In this document: positions 13,796 through 21,993 of the stretch, piece by piece
How the letters are laid out: every line of letters begins with the position of its first letter
How positions within the stretch are numbered: position 1 is the first letter of the stretch
Origin: an uncultured Campylobacter sp.
GTDB lineage: Bacteria; Campylobacterota; Campylobacteria; Campylobacterales; Campylobacteraceae
Direction: 5' to 3'
Length of the DNA stretch: 25,623 nt
Assembly: GCF_937996225.1 (NCBI RefSeq)
Contig: NZ_CALKTC010000005.1
Coordinates: 1 to 25,623 of the forward strand
The notes under the pieces: model-generated
What the model was told of the DNA's origin: nothing
Databases searched by the model: none
Seen by the model: only the letters and a program-made list of their open reading frames with translations
Program-made: the position numbers and the translations under genes

Positions 13796-14686
13796 ATGAA
13801 AATCGCGGTTATCGGCGCGGGCAAATGGGGTAGCGCGCTTTTTGACGCGCTTAGCGCGAAAAACGAATGCGTCATCACTTCGCGCACGCCAAGGCAAATT
13901 CCGCATTTTGTAAGCGTGAGCGAGGCATTGGAGTGCGAAGCGCTCGTTTTCGCGCTCGCAGCGCAGCAAACCGCGCAGTGGCTGGATCAAAATTTCACTT
14001 ACAAAAATCAAAAAATTCTAGTCGCTTCCAAGGGCATTGACGTGGCTAGCGGTAGGTTTTTAAACGAAATTTTTGAAGCGTACGTTGCACGCGGCAATCT
14101 TGCTTATCTATCAGGTCCGTCGTTTGCCACCGAAGTCATGCAGAAGCTGCCTTGCGCGCTCGTCGTAAGCTCGTGTAACGAAAATCTAGCCGAACTTTTC
14201 GCAAGCGCCTTCCCTGTCTACATCAAGACCTACACGAGTGGCGATATCATCGGCGCAGAGGTGTGTGGCGCTTATAAAAATGTCATTGCCATCGCTAGCG
14301 GCGTTTGCGATGGGCTGGGGCTCGGCAATAACGCTAGAGCGAGCTTGATCGCACGCGGCATCGTAGAGATCGCGCGCTTTGGCAAGTTTTTCGGCGCGCG
14401 AGACGAGACCTTTTTGGGCTTAAGTGGCGTGGGTGATCTGTTTTTGACCGCCTCGAGTGCGCTATCGCGAAACTACCGCGTGGGACTAGGGCTTGCGCGC
14501 GGCAAAGGGCTCGAAGAAATTCTGCGTGAGTTGGGCGAGGTCGCCGAGGGCGTGGCTACGACCGAAGCGGTCGTAAATATCGCGACAAAGCACAAGATCT
14601 ACGCTCCGATCGCTACCGAGGTCGCGCAAATTCTGCGTGGCAAGGATGTAAGAGCGAGCCTAAAAGACCTGCTTCGCAAAAAATGA
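13796..14686 (+). CDS. gpsA: Glycerol-3-phosphate dehydrogenase [NAD(P)+]
   Basis: GpsA reduces dihydroxyacetone phosphate to sn-glycerol 3-phosphate, the backbone for phospholipids, in the cytoplasm. The 296-residue protein starts with the Rossmann motif AVIGAGKWGSAL (4-15). It has K79 in ASKGID, GPSFA (107-111), the catalytic lysine K161 in GAYKNVIAIASG, and the substrate loop NARASLIARG (179-188), followed by the LSGVGDLFLTASSALSRNYRVG helical domain. The start at 13796 is chosen because it has AAAGGA at 13785-13790 and begins exactly at the Rossmann strand; the longer frame from 13751 adds a basic, RAATTY-encoded segment. It is slightly shorter than E. coli GpsA, as usual in this group. 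Confidence 0.96.
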   Translation: MKIAVIGAGKWGSALFDALSAKNECVITSRTPRQIPHFVSVSEALECEALVFALAAQQTAQWLDQNFTYKNQKILVASKGIDVASGRFLNEIFEAYVARGNLAYLSGPSFATEVMQKLPCALVVSSCNENLAELFASAFPVYIKTYTSGDIIGAEVCGAYKNVIAIASGVCDGLGLGNNARASLIARGIVEIARFGKFFGARDETFLGLSGVGDLFLTASSALSRNYRVGLGLARGKGLEEILRELGEVAEGVATTEAVVNIATKHKIYAPIATEVAQILRGKDVRASLKDLLRKK

Positions 14687-15008
14687 GCCGTACGACGGAA
14701 TTCTCTCGCTAAATTTTAGTGGTAAATTCGGTCTGTATAGTTTTGATTTATCCGCTATGTTTGTGAAATTTAGTTGCTGGTTTGCGGATTTTGGTCGTTG
14801 TCCGTTTGGATCTGCTTACGCGGCTTTGCCCGATAATTTTATGGGCTTGATTTTCGCCTTGCGGCTTCGCGCATCTGATACGACGCAAAATCGCAGCAAA
14901 ATGGCGCTTGTATACGATGTGGCGTAGCGGCTTTGACTTAAAATTTAGCTTTAAGCTTGAGTGCGAAATTTTAAAATGAGATCGTAAAATTTTAAAACAT
15001 TTAAGATG

Positions 15009-15059
15009 GGTCGCAGGTGGTTGACGGCCGAGGGTGGAACGGACTGCCCGTCTGCGACC
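15009..15059. repeat. Bulged 12-bp hairpin, first copy of a repeated motif
   Basis: GGTCGCA (15009-15015) pairs with TGCGACC (15053-15059), and after a seven-base bulge GACGG (15023-15027) pairs with CCGTC (15048-15052). The right part, CGGACTGCCCGTCTGCGACC (15040-15059), recurs with about four changes at 15205-15224. Confidence 0.6.
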
Positions 15060-15203
15060 GGGTAGATCAAAATTTTTGATGTGTCAGATTTAAAAATTAA
15101 GGCGTAGTATTTTTTCTTTAGATGAGGCGGAAAGGCATAAATTTTGAAAATATTCAAGACAGATGATGTGTAGTTTCGATAAATTTTTAGTGCTTGCAAA
15201 GGA

Positions 15204-15220
15204 GCGGACTATTCGTCCGC
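15204..15220. repeat. Perfect 6-bp hairpin, second copy of the motif
   Basis: GCGGAC (15204-15209) and GTCCGC (15215-15220) flank a five-base loop. The segment CGGACTATTCGTCCGCGACT resembles the right half of the 15009-15059 structure; several of the changes keep pairing. It lies 58 bases before the uraA ATG. Confidence 0.6.
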
Positions 15221-15278
15221 GACTGCAGCAAGTAGTAAAAATTTATCAAAAATCCATAGCGAATGGGGAATTAACAAG

Positions 15279-16520
15279 ATGGAAAAATACGAAGGCTACA
15301 ATCTCAGGCTACGCGACGCTCTCGTCGGCGTACAGTTTCTATTCGTCGCGTTCGGCGCGCTCGTGCTGGTGCCGATCTTAACGGGGCTTGATACGTCCGT
15401 GGCGCTGTTTACGGCGGGCATCGGCACGCTGCTGTTTCAGCTCATCACGCGCAAACACGTCCCGCCGATCTTTCTCGCATCCAGTTTCGCGTTTATCGCG
15501 CCGCTAAGCTTTGGCGTGAAGGAGTGGGGCATCGCCGCGACTATGAGCGGAGTGATCGCGGCGGGGCTTTTTTACGTGGTTCTAAGCCTGCTCATTAGGC
15601 TCAAAGGCGAGGGCTTTTTGCATAAAATTTTACCGCCCGTGGTCGTCGGTCCCGTCATCATGACGATCGGCCTCATCCTCTCGCCCGCGGCCGTAAATAT
15701 GGTCATGGGCAAGGGCAAGGAGGCGCTCTACACGCAAGGGCAGTCGCTCACTATCGCGCTCATATCGCTTTCGGCGGTTATCGTCGTGATGATGTTTGGC
15801 CGCGGTATGCTGCGCCTCGTGCCGATACTTTGCGGCATCGCGGCGGGATACTGCGCGTCGCTGTTTGTCGGGATCGTGGATTTTACGCCGATTTTAAACG
15901 CGCCGTGGTTTGTGCTGCCGCATTTCACCGCGCCGGTTTTTAAGCTCGAAGCGGTGATCTACATGGTGCCTATCGCCATCGCGCCCGCGATCGAGCACAT
16001 CGGCGATATGCTTGCGATCAGTAACGTCACGAAGGAAAATTTTCTCAAAAACCCGGGACTTAAAAGCACTCTGCTCGGCGACGGACTCGCGACGTCGCTA
16101 GCAGGCTGCTTTGGCGGCCCGCCGAACACCACCTACTCCGAGGTCACGGGCGCGGTCAGTATCACAAAGGCCTATAATCCCGCCATCATGACCTTTGCCG
16201 CGCTTGCGGCGATACTGCTAGCTTTCGTGGGTAAGCTCGGCGCCGCGCTCTCCACGATCCCCGCTCCCGTCATCGGCGGCATTATGTTGCTGCTTTTCGG
16301 TATCATCGCTAGCGTGGGCATGGAGACTCTGATCAAAAACGACGTGGATCTAGCCGAGCCGCGCAATATGATCATCGTCGCGCTCATCTTCGTCTGCGCG
16401 ATCGGCGGCATGGTGCTGGATTTTGGCGCGATGAGCTTTAGCGGCGTTGGACTTGGCGCGCTTATCGGCATCACGCTAAATTTGGTTCTGCCAAAGACCA
16501 AGCATTTTGACGGATACTGA
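15279..16520 (+). CDS. uraA: Uracil permease (NCS2 family)
   Basis: This 413-residue inner-membrane transporter most likely takes up uracil by proton symport. It has about 14 hydrophobic segments as in UraA/PurT folds. The two glutamates that bind the base and proton in E. coli UraA are visible as E239 in IAPAIEHIGD and E288 in PPNTTYSEV. The N-terminal helix QFLFVAFGALVLVPILTGLD is typical of the uracil branch. Length is close to E. coli UraA (429). The ATG has only a weak upstream GGGGA. Xanthine or another nucleobase as substrate cannot be fully excluded. It stands alone, with no upp or other pyrimidine gene beside it. Confidence 0.9.
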   Translation: MEKYEGYNLRLRDALVGVQFLFVAFGALVLVPILTGLDTSVALFTAGIGTLLFQLITRKHVPPIFLASSFAFIAPLSFGVKEWGIAATMSGVIAAGLFYVVLSLLIRLKGEGFLHKILPPVVVGPVIMTIGLILSPAAVNMVMGKGKEALYTQGQSLTIALISLSAVIVVMMFGRGMLRLVPILCGIAAGYCASLFVGIVDFTPILNAPWFVLPHFTAPVFKLEAVIYMVPIAIAPAIEHIGDMLAISNVTKENFLKNPGLKSTLLGDGLATSLAGCFGGPPNTTYSEVTGAVSITKAYNPAIMTFAALAAILLAFVGKLGAALSTIPAPVIGGIMLLLFGIIASVGMETLIKNDVDLAEPRNMIIVALIFVCAIGGMVLDFGAMSFSGVGLGALIGITLNLVLPKTKHFDGY

Positions 16521-16680
16521 GTTAAATTTGCGCGAAGCTTGCGTCGTTTCGCCCGGTTACGGATAAATTTGAGCTAAAATTTCGGCATCAAATTCATCTG
16601 CAGCTTTTTACCGCGCCATAAATTTTAAAATTTCCCCCGCAAACGCTTTTAAATTTCTAACGTTTTAAACTAGCAAGATA

Positions 16681-16686
16681 TATAAT
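16681..16686 (+). promoter_or_regulatory. Perfect -10 seven bases upstream of the next start codon
   Basis: TATAAT at 16681-16686 lies so close to the ATG at 16693 that transcription should begin at or near the start codon. No Shine-Dalgarno is present between them. A leaderless mRNA is suggested. Confidence 0.5.
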
Positions 16687-16692
16687 TGCCTT

Positions 16693-18141
16693 ATGAAAAA
16701 GGCGAATAATTTAAGCAAATTTGATAAAAAGGCGCTAAAGCTCCTCTTTGCGGTGCTTTTCGTGCCGCTCTTCGTCTCGCTCGTTTTTATCTATGAGCTA
16801 TCGGTGTATGATAGCTCGCGCGAGCTGCCCGCGGACGCGCAAAAGATCGGCCGCAGCGATTATTATAATATCGGCGGTAAAATTTATCTACGCTCTTGGA
16901 ATCTCGCTCCTTACGAGCTGGAGGGCGGCGCGGACGCGGCGAGCTTTCGCGCGCTTGATACCGGCAGATACTCCTACACAAACGTCGGTATGGACGCTAG
17001 TAGCGTATTTTGCGGCGCTCGCAAGATGTCGGGACTGGATCCCGCGCGCACGCAAAAGATCGGCTCCCGCTACTACAGCGACGGACGCGTGAGCTACTTC
17101 TGCTCGGACGTCACGCAGCGCACGGGCGGCGCAATAAGCTACATTTGCAAAGTATTTTTACATGCGTTTGGGCTCTCCAAATGGCCGCAGGAGTACAACT
17201 ATCCATACGCTAGACTCGATACCAGCGCGCCCATCTCGCCGCTGACTGAGAGCCCTTACGTCGCCACCGACGGCGAGCGGGTATTTTACGAGGGTAAAAT
17301 TTTAGTGGGCGCCGACGCAAAAAATCTAAAACAGATAAGGCGAAAAATCATATACGAAGATGGCCCCGAGCTGCCCGCGCACTTTCGCCTGATCGATCGG
17401 TGGCTAAGCGACGGACGCAGCGTTTATGCGGACGGCGAGAGGCTAAATTTCACGCCTAGCGAGCGGATGTATCTCGTGGAGCCAAACGCCGGCATAGAGT
17501 TTCTTTATGATCCAAAGGCGGGCGCGGTGCTGATGAACGGCGAGAGATTTGACCCCGCAAACGAGCCCTATACGCCGCTAAATTTTCAGGGCAGGCATCA
17601 AGAATACATGCTGTTTGCGAGCAAAAACGGCATATTTTATCTAAGCAAGGATAAAATTTTAAATCGTCCGCGCGGCAGCGGCGCCGAGGGCCGGCTCAAA
17701 GACGCGCTTTGGTACGTTTATTATAAATTTGGCGCAGACGCCAGCCGGCTAAGCGCGCTAAAAAGGGCGGGCGACAATCCGTTTAAAGGCGCCGTGCGGC
17801 AGATCTCGGAGAAGCTTTTTAAAGACGATGCGGGATTTTACTATCTAAATTTCTACTCGCATAGCGTTTACGTCACGGGTCGCAGCGGCAGGCATCTGGA
17901 TAAGCGGACGAATTTCATCGAGCTGCGAAAGATCACGCTTGAGGTACACGACGATGAGGTGATGGCGCAGGTCGCGGACGAGGCGGCGCGAAACCCCGAA
18001 ATGTCGCAGCAGGTCTTTACCGCACAGGACGTGGAGTATGAAAACGGCGCGGCCTTTTATATGTATTGCCTCGCGGCGGTTTTGTTACTCGGGGCTTGGA
18101 TTTATAGCTACCTTAAAAAGCGCAGCTTGCGACGCGGCTAA
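16693..18141 (+). CDS. Membrane-anchored DKNYY-type repeat protein
   Basis: This 482-residue protein has a hydrophobic segment at each end (about 17-37 and 455-473) and a large extracytoplasmic part between. The middle carries repeats of the DKNYY family, in which a residue pattern like 'VYY.GK.I.GAD...F' recurs: YSYTNVGMDASSVFCGARKM, YYSDGRVSYFCSD, YVATDGERVFYEGKILVGAD, WLSDGRSVYADGERL and FLYDPKAGAVLMNGERF. DKNYY proteins are found in many Gram-negatives; their function is unknown. There are three Cys in the exported part. The start lacks a Shine-Dalgarno and lies right after a TATAAT. It appears to be a single-gene unit. The orientation of the two anchors is inferred from the Lys/Arg flanks. 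Confidence 0.7.
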   Translation: MKKANNLSKFDKKALKLLFAVLFVPLFVSLVFIYELSVYDSSRELPADAQKIGRSDYYNIGGKIYLRSWNLAPYELEGGADAASFRALDTGRYSYTNVGMDASSVFCGARKMSGLDPARTQKIGSRYYSDGRVSYFCSDVTQRTGGAISYICKVFLHAFGLSKWPQEYNYPYARLDTSAPISPLTESPYVATDGERVFYEGKILVGADAKNLKQIRRKIIYEDGPELPAHFRLIDRWLSDGRSVYADGERLNFTPSERMYLVEPNAGIEFLYDPKAGAVLMNGERFDPANEPYTPLNFQGRHQEYMLFASKNGIFYLSKDKILNRPRGSGAEGRLKDALWYVYYKFGADASRLSALKRAGDNPFKGAVRQISEKLFKDDAGFYYLNFYSHSVYVTGRSGRHLDKRTNFIELRKITLEVHDDEVMAQVADEAARNPEMSQQVFTAQDVEYENGAAFYMYCLAAVLLLGAWIYSYLKKRSLRRG

Positions 18142-18162
18142 ATTTAGCGGTACGGCGGAAGG

Positions 18163-18632
18163 TAAATTTAGAGCGAGACAAAAATACTGACGTCGTGTTA
18201 CTCAACGTACCCTTGGCTACGGAAGATAAATTTAAGAGCGGGACGACACGGCGGAGCAGTAAATTTAAGATAGTATTGCGGTTGCCAGCGCAGCAATGCG
18301 GCAAATTTATGCGCGCTGTGATTGCGAGTACAGCAAGTGTAAGTAAAGAGAGACGGCTCTACCATATTTTTAAAGCGTTCCATTATGGGTAAGGCATCAT
18401 GGCGGTGGGATGTGATAAACGGGCCATAAAAGCTACAGGTATTACATTGTATGTCGGCGCGCAATAATGAGGCGGCGGGAGATAACGGGACTCGGTATAA
18501 AGTGGCAAATAAGATGTACAAAGCAAGCTTTGTGGCTTTTGCTTTTTGAGACCTATTTAATTTCGCCGTGCGAGGGTTATTGAGGCATGGTGAGCTCCAT
18601 TAAATTTAAAGGCGAGACGGGAAAGACGTCGT
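18163..18632 (+). repeat. Four degenerate TAAATTTA-GAGCGGGAC units
   Basis: Units begin at 18163, 18227, 18260 and 18601. The first, second and fourth continue into a GCGAGAC/GCGGGAC sequence; the first and fourth also share GACGTCGT (18189-18196 and 18625-18632). The first three are preceded by a GGA-containing purine-rich stretch (CGGCGGAAGG, CGGAAGA, CGGCGGAGCAG). Confidence 0.6.
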
Positions 18633-18832
18633 TTTTGCTTACGACGATGGGCGCGTGCTGAAGTACCGCTTTGGCGGCACACTTTGTTCTAAATTTCATA
18701 GCGTCTGTTGGCTTAGGCTCGCGCCGTATATAATTTTAGTGGCAAAACGAGCGTAAAATTCCATGCTGTATTTGCAAAGAAGCACGCAAACTAAGGTATT
18801 GTGTTAGACCTAGCGAGCGTCGATGTCGTACC

Positions 18833-18916
18833 GCTTCGGCAAAATTTCATTTTCAGTATTTTTTGTATCTCATTTGTGCTTATATGCTCGAGTGTTGCTT
18901 CGGCAAAATTTTATTT
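18833..18916 (+). repeat. Direct repeat GCTTCGGCAAAATTT, two copies 64 bp apart
   Basis: GCTTCGGCAAAATTT followed by C or T and ATTT occurs at 18833 and 18897, 19 of 20 bases matching. Both lie immediately downstream of the DJ-1-family gene on its strand. Confidence 0.85.
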
Positions 18917-18936
18917 GCTAAACGCGCACTGCCTAC

Positions 18937-19506
18937 TTATCGCCACATTTGTTCGCACTGGGCAATTATTGCTTCGTCTATATCTCCTAAGGCGCGCAGC
19001 ATTTGAATAGTAAAATCAATAAATGCGTTTCCGTTTGCGGTGATCATTTTACCGTCTACTACGGCTTCGCGACTTGTTTGTATAAAGGCATGCTTATTTT
19101 TGTATTTTGGCAAATTAACGATGTCTGCTAGACTATTTGCGGTGTGATGGCAGTCATTTAGCGCTCCTGCCGCCGCTAAGAAATACGCCCCGTCGCAAAT
19201 ACCGCCTACCACCTTGCCTTGTTGTTTAAATTCCTCTATTAAATTAGCAATTTTTGAGGCGTTTTCGCTAGGCAGTTCGCGCCATGAATTTCTAGCGCCG
19301 ATTAACACGATTGCCGCGGCATCTGGCGAAATTTCATCTATTGTTAAATCAGGTTTTGCGCGTAAAGCTCCGAACGATACTTTCTCGTTTTTATCGGTTG
19401 AGGCATAAAGGATGCTATAGTCCGTGAAATATCGTAGTGCGGGAGCCAGTAGCGAAGCCTCCCAGTCGGCAAAGCCGTCTAAAATAACGATTACTAAAGT
19501 TTTCAT
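18937..19506 (-). CDS. DJ-1/PfpI family protein
   Basis: This 189-residue protein has the DJ-1/PfpI (class I glutamine amidotransferase-like) fold. E16 in DGFADWE and C104 in the nucleophile elbow GGICDGAYFLA match the conserved Glu-Cys pair, and H120-H121 in CHHTANS may complete the site. Family members act as glyoxalases, peptidase-like chaperones or regulators; which one this is cannot be told. An AGGAGA lies at the right distance before the ATG. It is downstream of rpoD on the same strand with about 200 bases between, so it probably has its own promoter. The sequence resembles the YajL/ThiJ 'glutamine amidotransferase' proteins often found singly in bacteria. Confidence 0.85.
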   Translation of the reverse strand: MKTLVIVILDGFADWEASLLAPALRYFTDYSILYASTDKNEKVSFGALRAKPDLTIDEISPDAAAIVLIGARNSWRELPSENASKIANLIEEFKQQGKVVGGICDGAYFLAAAGALNDCHHTANSLADIVNLPKYKNKHAFIQTSREAVVDGKMITANGNAFIDFTIQMLRALGDIDEAIIAQCEQMWR

Positions 19507-19588
19507 AAAGTCTCCTTGAATAACCTACACTACTCAGTTCGGTTCGCATATCAAACTAAGCAAAATCGTAGAATTTATAAAATTTTTT

Positions 19589-19620
19589 AGAATTCCGCTT
19601 TGGATTTAGAACGGAATTCT
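19589..19620. terminator. Inverted pair of RAATTCCG words after rpoD
   Basis: AGAATTCCG (19589-19597) and CGGAATTCT (19612-19620) are perfect 9-bp inverted arms around a 14-base loop. It lies about 90 bases past the rpoD stop and before the DJ-1-family gene. There is no T run after it on the minus strand, so terminator function is a guess from position. Inverted uptake words form terminators in Neisseria and Haemophilus. Confidence 0.4.
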
Positions 19621-19707
19621 ATGATTTTTCAGGTACGCGCGATAACATCGCTTTAAAAAGCCCCGCCACCTCGGCGTGTCGCTAGATCGCTATATCTGCG
19701 TTTTGTT

Positions 19708-21588
19708 CTAGCTCTCGATATAGGTCTTGAGTTTGCGGCCGATCTTTGGGTGTTTTAGCTTTTTGATCGCCGAGCTTTCGATCTGGCGGACGCGCTCGCG
19801 AGTGATATTGAGCTCCTTACCGATCTCTTCGAGCGTGCGGTCGCTCTCGTCGTCAAGCAGTCCGAATCGCATGCGGATAACCGTGCGCTCGCGGTCGTTG
19901 AGTTGCTCTAAGATGTCGTCTATCTGCTCTTTTAGGTCGGATTTTAAAATTTGTTCGATCGGCGAAACCGAGCTTTTGTCCTCGACGAAATCGCCGAATT
20001 TGCCGTCGTCCTCGTTTCCGATCGGCGCTTCTAGGCTGATCGGCTCCTTTGTGATTTTGATGACCTGCTTTACCTTATCGACGCTAAGGCCTACCTCTTG
20101 CGCGATGACGTTGATATCGGGCTCCTTGCCGCCTTCTTGCATATATTTGCGCGTGATTTTATTAATTCGATTTATAGTCTCGATCATATGGATCGGGATG
20201 CGGATCGTGCGAGCCTGATCGGCGATAGCGCGTGAGATCGCCTGGCGGATCCACCACGTCGCATAGGTCGAAAATTTATAACCGCGCTTGTATTCAAATT
20301 TATCCACAGCCTTCATAAGCCCGATATTACCCTCCTGGATGAGGTCTAAAAACGGCAGCCCGCGATTGGTGTAGCGCTTGGCGATGGAGACGACCAGGCG
20401 CAGGTTGGACTTCGCCATGCGCGCCTTTGCGTTGTCGCTGATGCGCTTGCCGCGCTTGATCTGCTCTAAAATTTCTTTCAGCCGTTCGGGCTCGAGATTA
20501 AAGCTTTTTTTGCTCGCCTCTTTGGTTAAAAAGAGCTTTTTAATATCGACGTAGGTCGAGACCATCGTAGCTTCCGGCACGCGGGCGATGATGTCGTCTT
20601 TGCTAAGCTTCGTGATATCTTTTAGGATTTTTTTGTGATTTTCGCGCAGTTCGGCGCTAAACATCGGCAGCTTGTATTCCAGGCGCTTGAGTTCCTTTTC
20701 GAAGCCCTCGTCGCTTTTTAGCGCAGTCTCCATCGATTTTACGATCTCGGTGATGAGCTTGCTGGTTGGCCCTAGATCCATGAGCTTTTCTTTTAAAATT
20801 TTCTTTTTAAACGCCAAGTTCAGCTTCGATAAAATTCCCTTGCTCTGCTTAATCGCCTCGGCGTTTTTCTCGGCAAATTTCATCCAGTCCTTTTTGGCTT
20901 TTTCAAGAGCCTTGAAGCTTTCGATGACCTTTAGAGCGCGCTTATCGTTCTTTCTAGAGCGCTTTTGCTTCGCCTCGTCCTCATCCGTGCTCTCCTCCTC
21001 ATCATCGTAATCATCCTCCGACAACTCCTCTTCGTCCTCATCTTCACCCTCTTCGTCGCTGTCGTCAAAGCTCTTGAAAAGCTCCTTTACGCGGCGCTCG
21101 CGGTTGATGAGCGGCTCTTTGTAATCAAGTATAAAATCGATCAGATATGGCACGGAGCAAAACGCGTCGATGATGATGTCCTCGCCGAGCTCGATTTTTT
21201 TGCTGATCTCGATCTCCTCTTCTTTGGTCAGCAGCGGGATCTGTCCCATTTCGCGCAGATACATTCGCACAGGGCTGTCAGAGCGACTCCACTCCAAAAG
21301 CTCGACGTCGCTAGATAGGTCAAACTCCTCGTCCCAGCCCTCGTCCAGCAGCCTTTTTTGCGTCGCTTCTTTGAGCTTTGCGTCCTCTAAATTTTTGATT
21401 TTGGAGATTTCTGCGGCGGAGATCAGCTCGACGTCAAATTTTTTCGTAAGCGCTTCGACCTTCTTAACGGCCGTTGCGGTGGGGGCTTTATCGAAAAATT
21501 TTATCAGTCTTTCGTAGGTGATGTAGCTTTTTTGATTGTCGTCGAAAAATTGCTCGATGGGGCTTAAGGCGTCTTTTGGGCTCGCCAT
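19708..21588 (-). CDS. rpoD: RNA polymerase sigma factor RpoD (sigma70)
   Basis: This is the housekeeping sigma factor of 626 residues. Region 1.1 covers about 1-85; region 1.2 follows (SPVRMYLREMGQIPLLTKEE, 105-124). A nonconserved region contains a highly acidic tract at 175-206. Region 2 (393-470) carries the -10 recognition helix YKFSTYATWWIRQAISRAIA and RTIRIPIHM. Region 4 (555-626) ends in the helix-turn-helix TLEEIGKELNITRERVRQIE that contacts the -35. Length is normal for the group. A good AGGAGA precedes the ATG and a TATAAT lies about 45 bases upstream. Nothing suggests an alternative sigma factor. Confidence 0.98.
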   Translation of the reverse strand: MASPKDALSPIEQFFDDNQKSYITYERLIKFFDKAPTATAVKKVEALTKKFDVELISAAEISKIKNLEDAKLKEATQKRLLDEGWDEEFDLSSDVELLEWSRSDSPVRMYLREMGQIPLLTKEEEIEISKKIELGEDIIIDAFCSVPYLIDFILDYKEPLINRERRVKELFKSFDDSDEEGEDEDEEELSEDDYDDEEESTDEDEAKQKRSRKNDKRALKVIESFKALEKAKKDWMKFAEKNAEAIKQSKGILSKLNLAFKKKILKEKLMDLGPTSKLITEIVKSMETALKSDEGFEKELKRLEYKLPMFSAELRENHKKILKDITKLSKDDIIARVPEATMVSTYVDIKKLFLTKEASKKSFNLEPERLKEILEQIKRGKRISDNAKARMAKSNLRLVVSIAKRYTNRGLPFLDLIQEGNIGLMKAVDKFEYKRGYKFSTYATWWIRQAISRAIADQARTIRIPIHMIETINRINKITRKYMQEGGKEPDINVIAQEVGLSVDKVKQVIKITKEPISLEAPIGNEDDGKFGDFVEDKSSVSPIEQILKSDLKEQIDDILEQLNDRERTVIRMRFGLLDDESDRTLEEIGKELNITRERVRQIESSAIKKLKHPKIGRKLKTYIES

Positions 21589-21993
21589 AAAATCTCCTTG
21601 TGTCGTTGTGTATTTAGTTTTTGGAAAATTGGATTATACCGAAACGCTCTTTATTTTTGCTTATATGCGGTGCAAACTATCTAAATTCAATAATTTTTGA
21701 AATTCTAGAAACTAGGTTAAATTTTAAAATTTAGGTTATATTTTTAGCTAAATTTAAGATTGTTCTCTAAAATTCCGCGTTCGCAAGACGAAAATTAGCG
21801 CGCCGAAATTCCGCCCTTTGCGCTGCCGATTTAAAATTTAACGCCTCCAAACTTCCTATCTCTGCGCTCTTGCGTTTAAATTTAGCCCTAAATTTTAAGC
21901 GAGGAATTTCGCCCTCATATTGGAGCAATTGAGCGGATTTTAATAAATTTGTCGGTAAAATCGCGCATCTATTTTAAAATTTAAGGCGGAAAT
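21589..21993. other. Divergent rpoD-leuD intergenic region
   Basis: This 405-base region carries the rpoD RBS (AGGAGA complement at 21593-21598) and -10 (ATTATA, i.e. TATAAT on minus, at 21633-21638), many RAATTY words, and RAATTCCGC at 21770-21778 and 21806-21814. A TAAAAT at 21956-21961 (GGTAAAATCGCGC) is a possible leuD -10. No leucine-codon leader peptide for attenuation was noticed. Confidence 0.55.
21633..21638 (-). promoter_or_regulatory. -10 box for rpoD
   Basis: TATAAT read on the minus strand, preceded by CGG; about 45 bases before the rpoD ATG. No clear -35. Confidence 0.55.

Larger units (their letters stand above)
14687..15278. other. 592-base intergenic region with structured repeats before uraA
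   Basis: No convincing ORF is found. It holds AAATTT-type words and two related hairpin segments listed separately. A structured leader for uraA is possible, but it does not resemble a riboswitch I know. No -10 is clear enough to call. Confidence 0.4.
18142..18936. other. 795-base gene-less region with degenerate direct repeats
   Basis: No convincing gene lies between the DKNYY protein and the DJ-1-family gene. Several short ORFs (for example 18198-18521 on minus) have no recognisable features. The region has the TAAATTTA-centred repeats and the GCTTCGGCAAAATTT repeat listed separately, a TATAAT at 18729-18734 with no gene after it, and a small CAAAGC-AA-GCTTTG hairpin near 18520 followed by a T-rich stretch. 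It may be decayed genes or noncoding DNA. Confidence 0.5.

Noticed and set aside
15009..15220. Known riboswitch before uraA
   Set aside because: The hairpins do not match the purine, PyrR or other known leader structures that I could recognise.
18198..18521. 107-codon minus-strand ORF in the gene-less region
   Set aside because: No recognisable features and it crosses the degenerate repeats.
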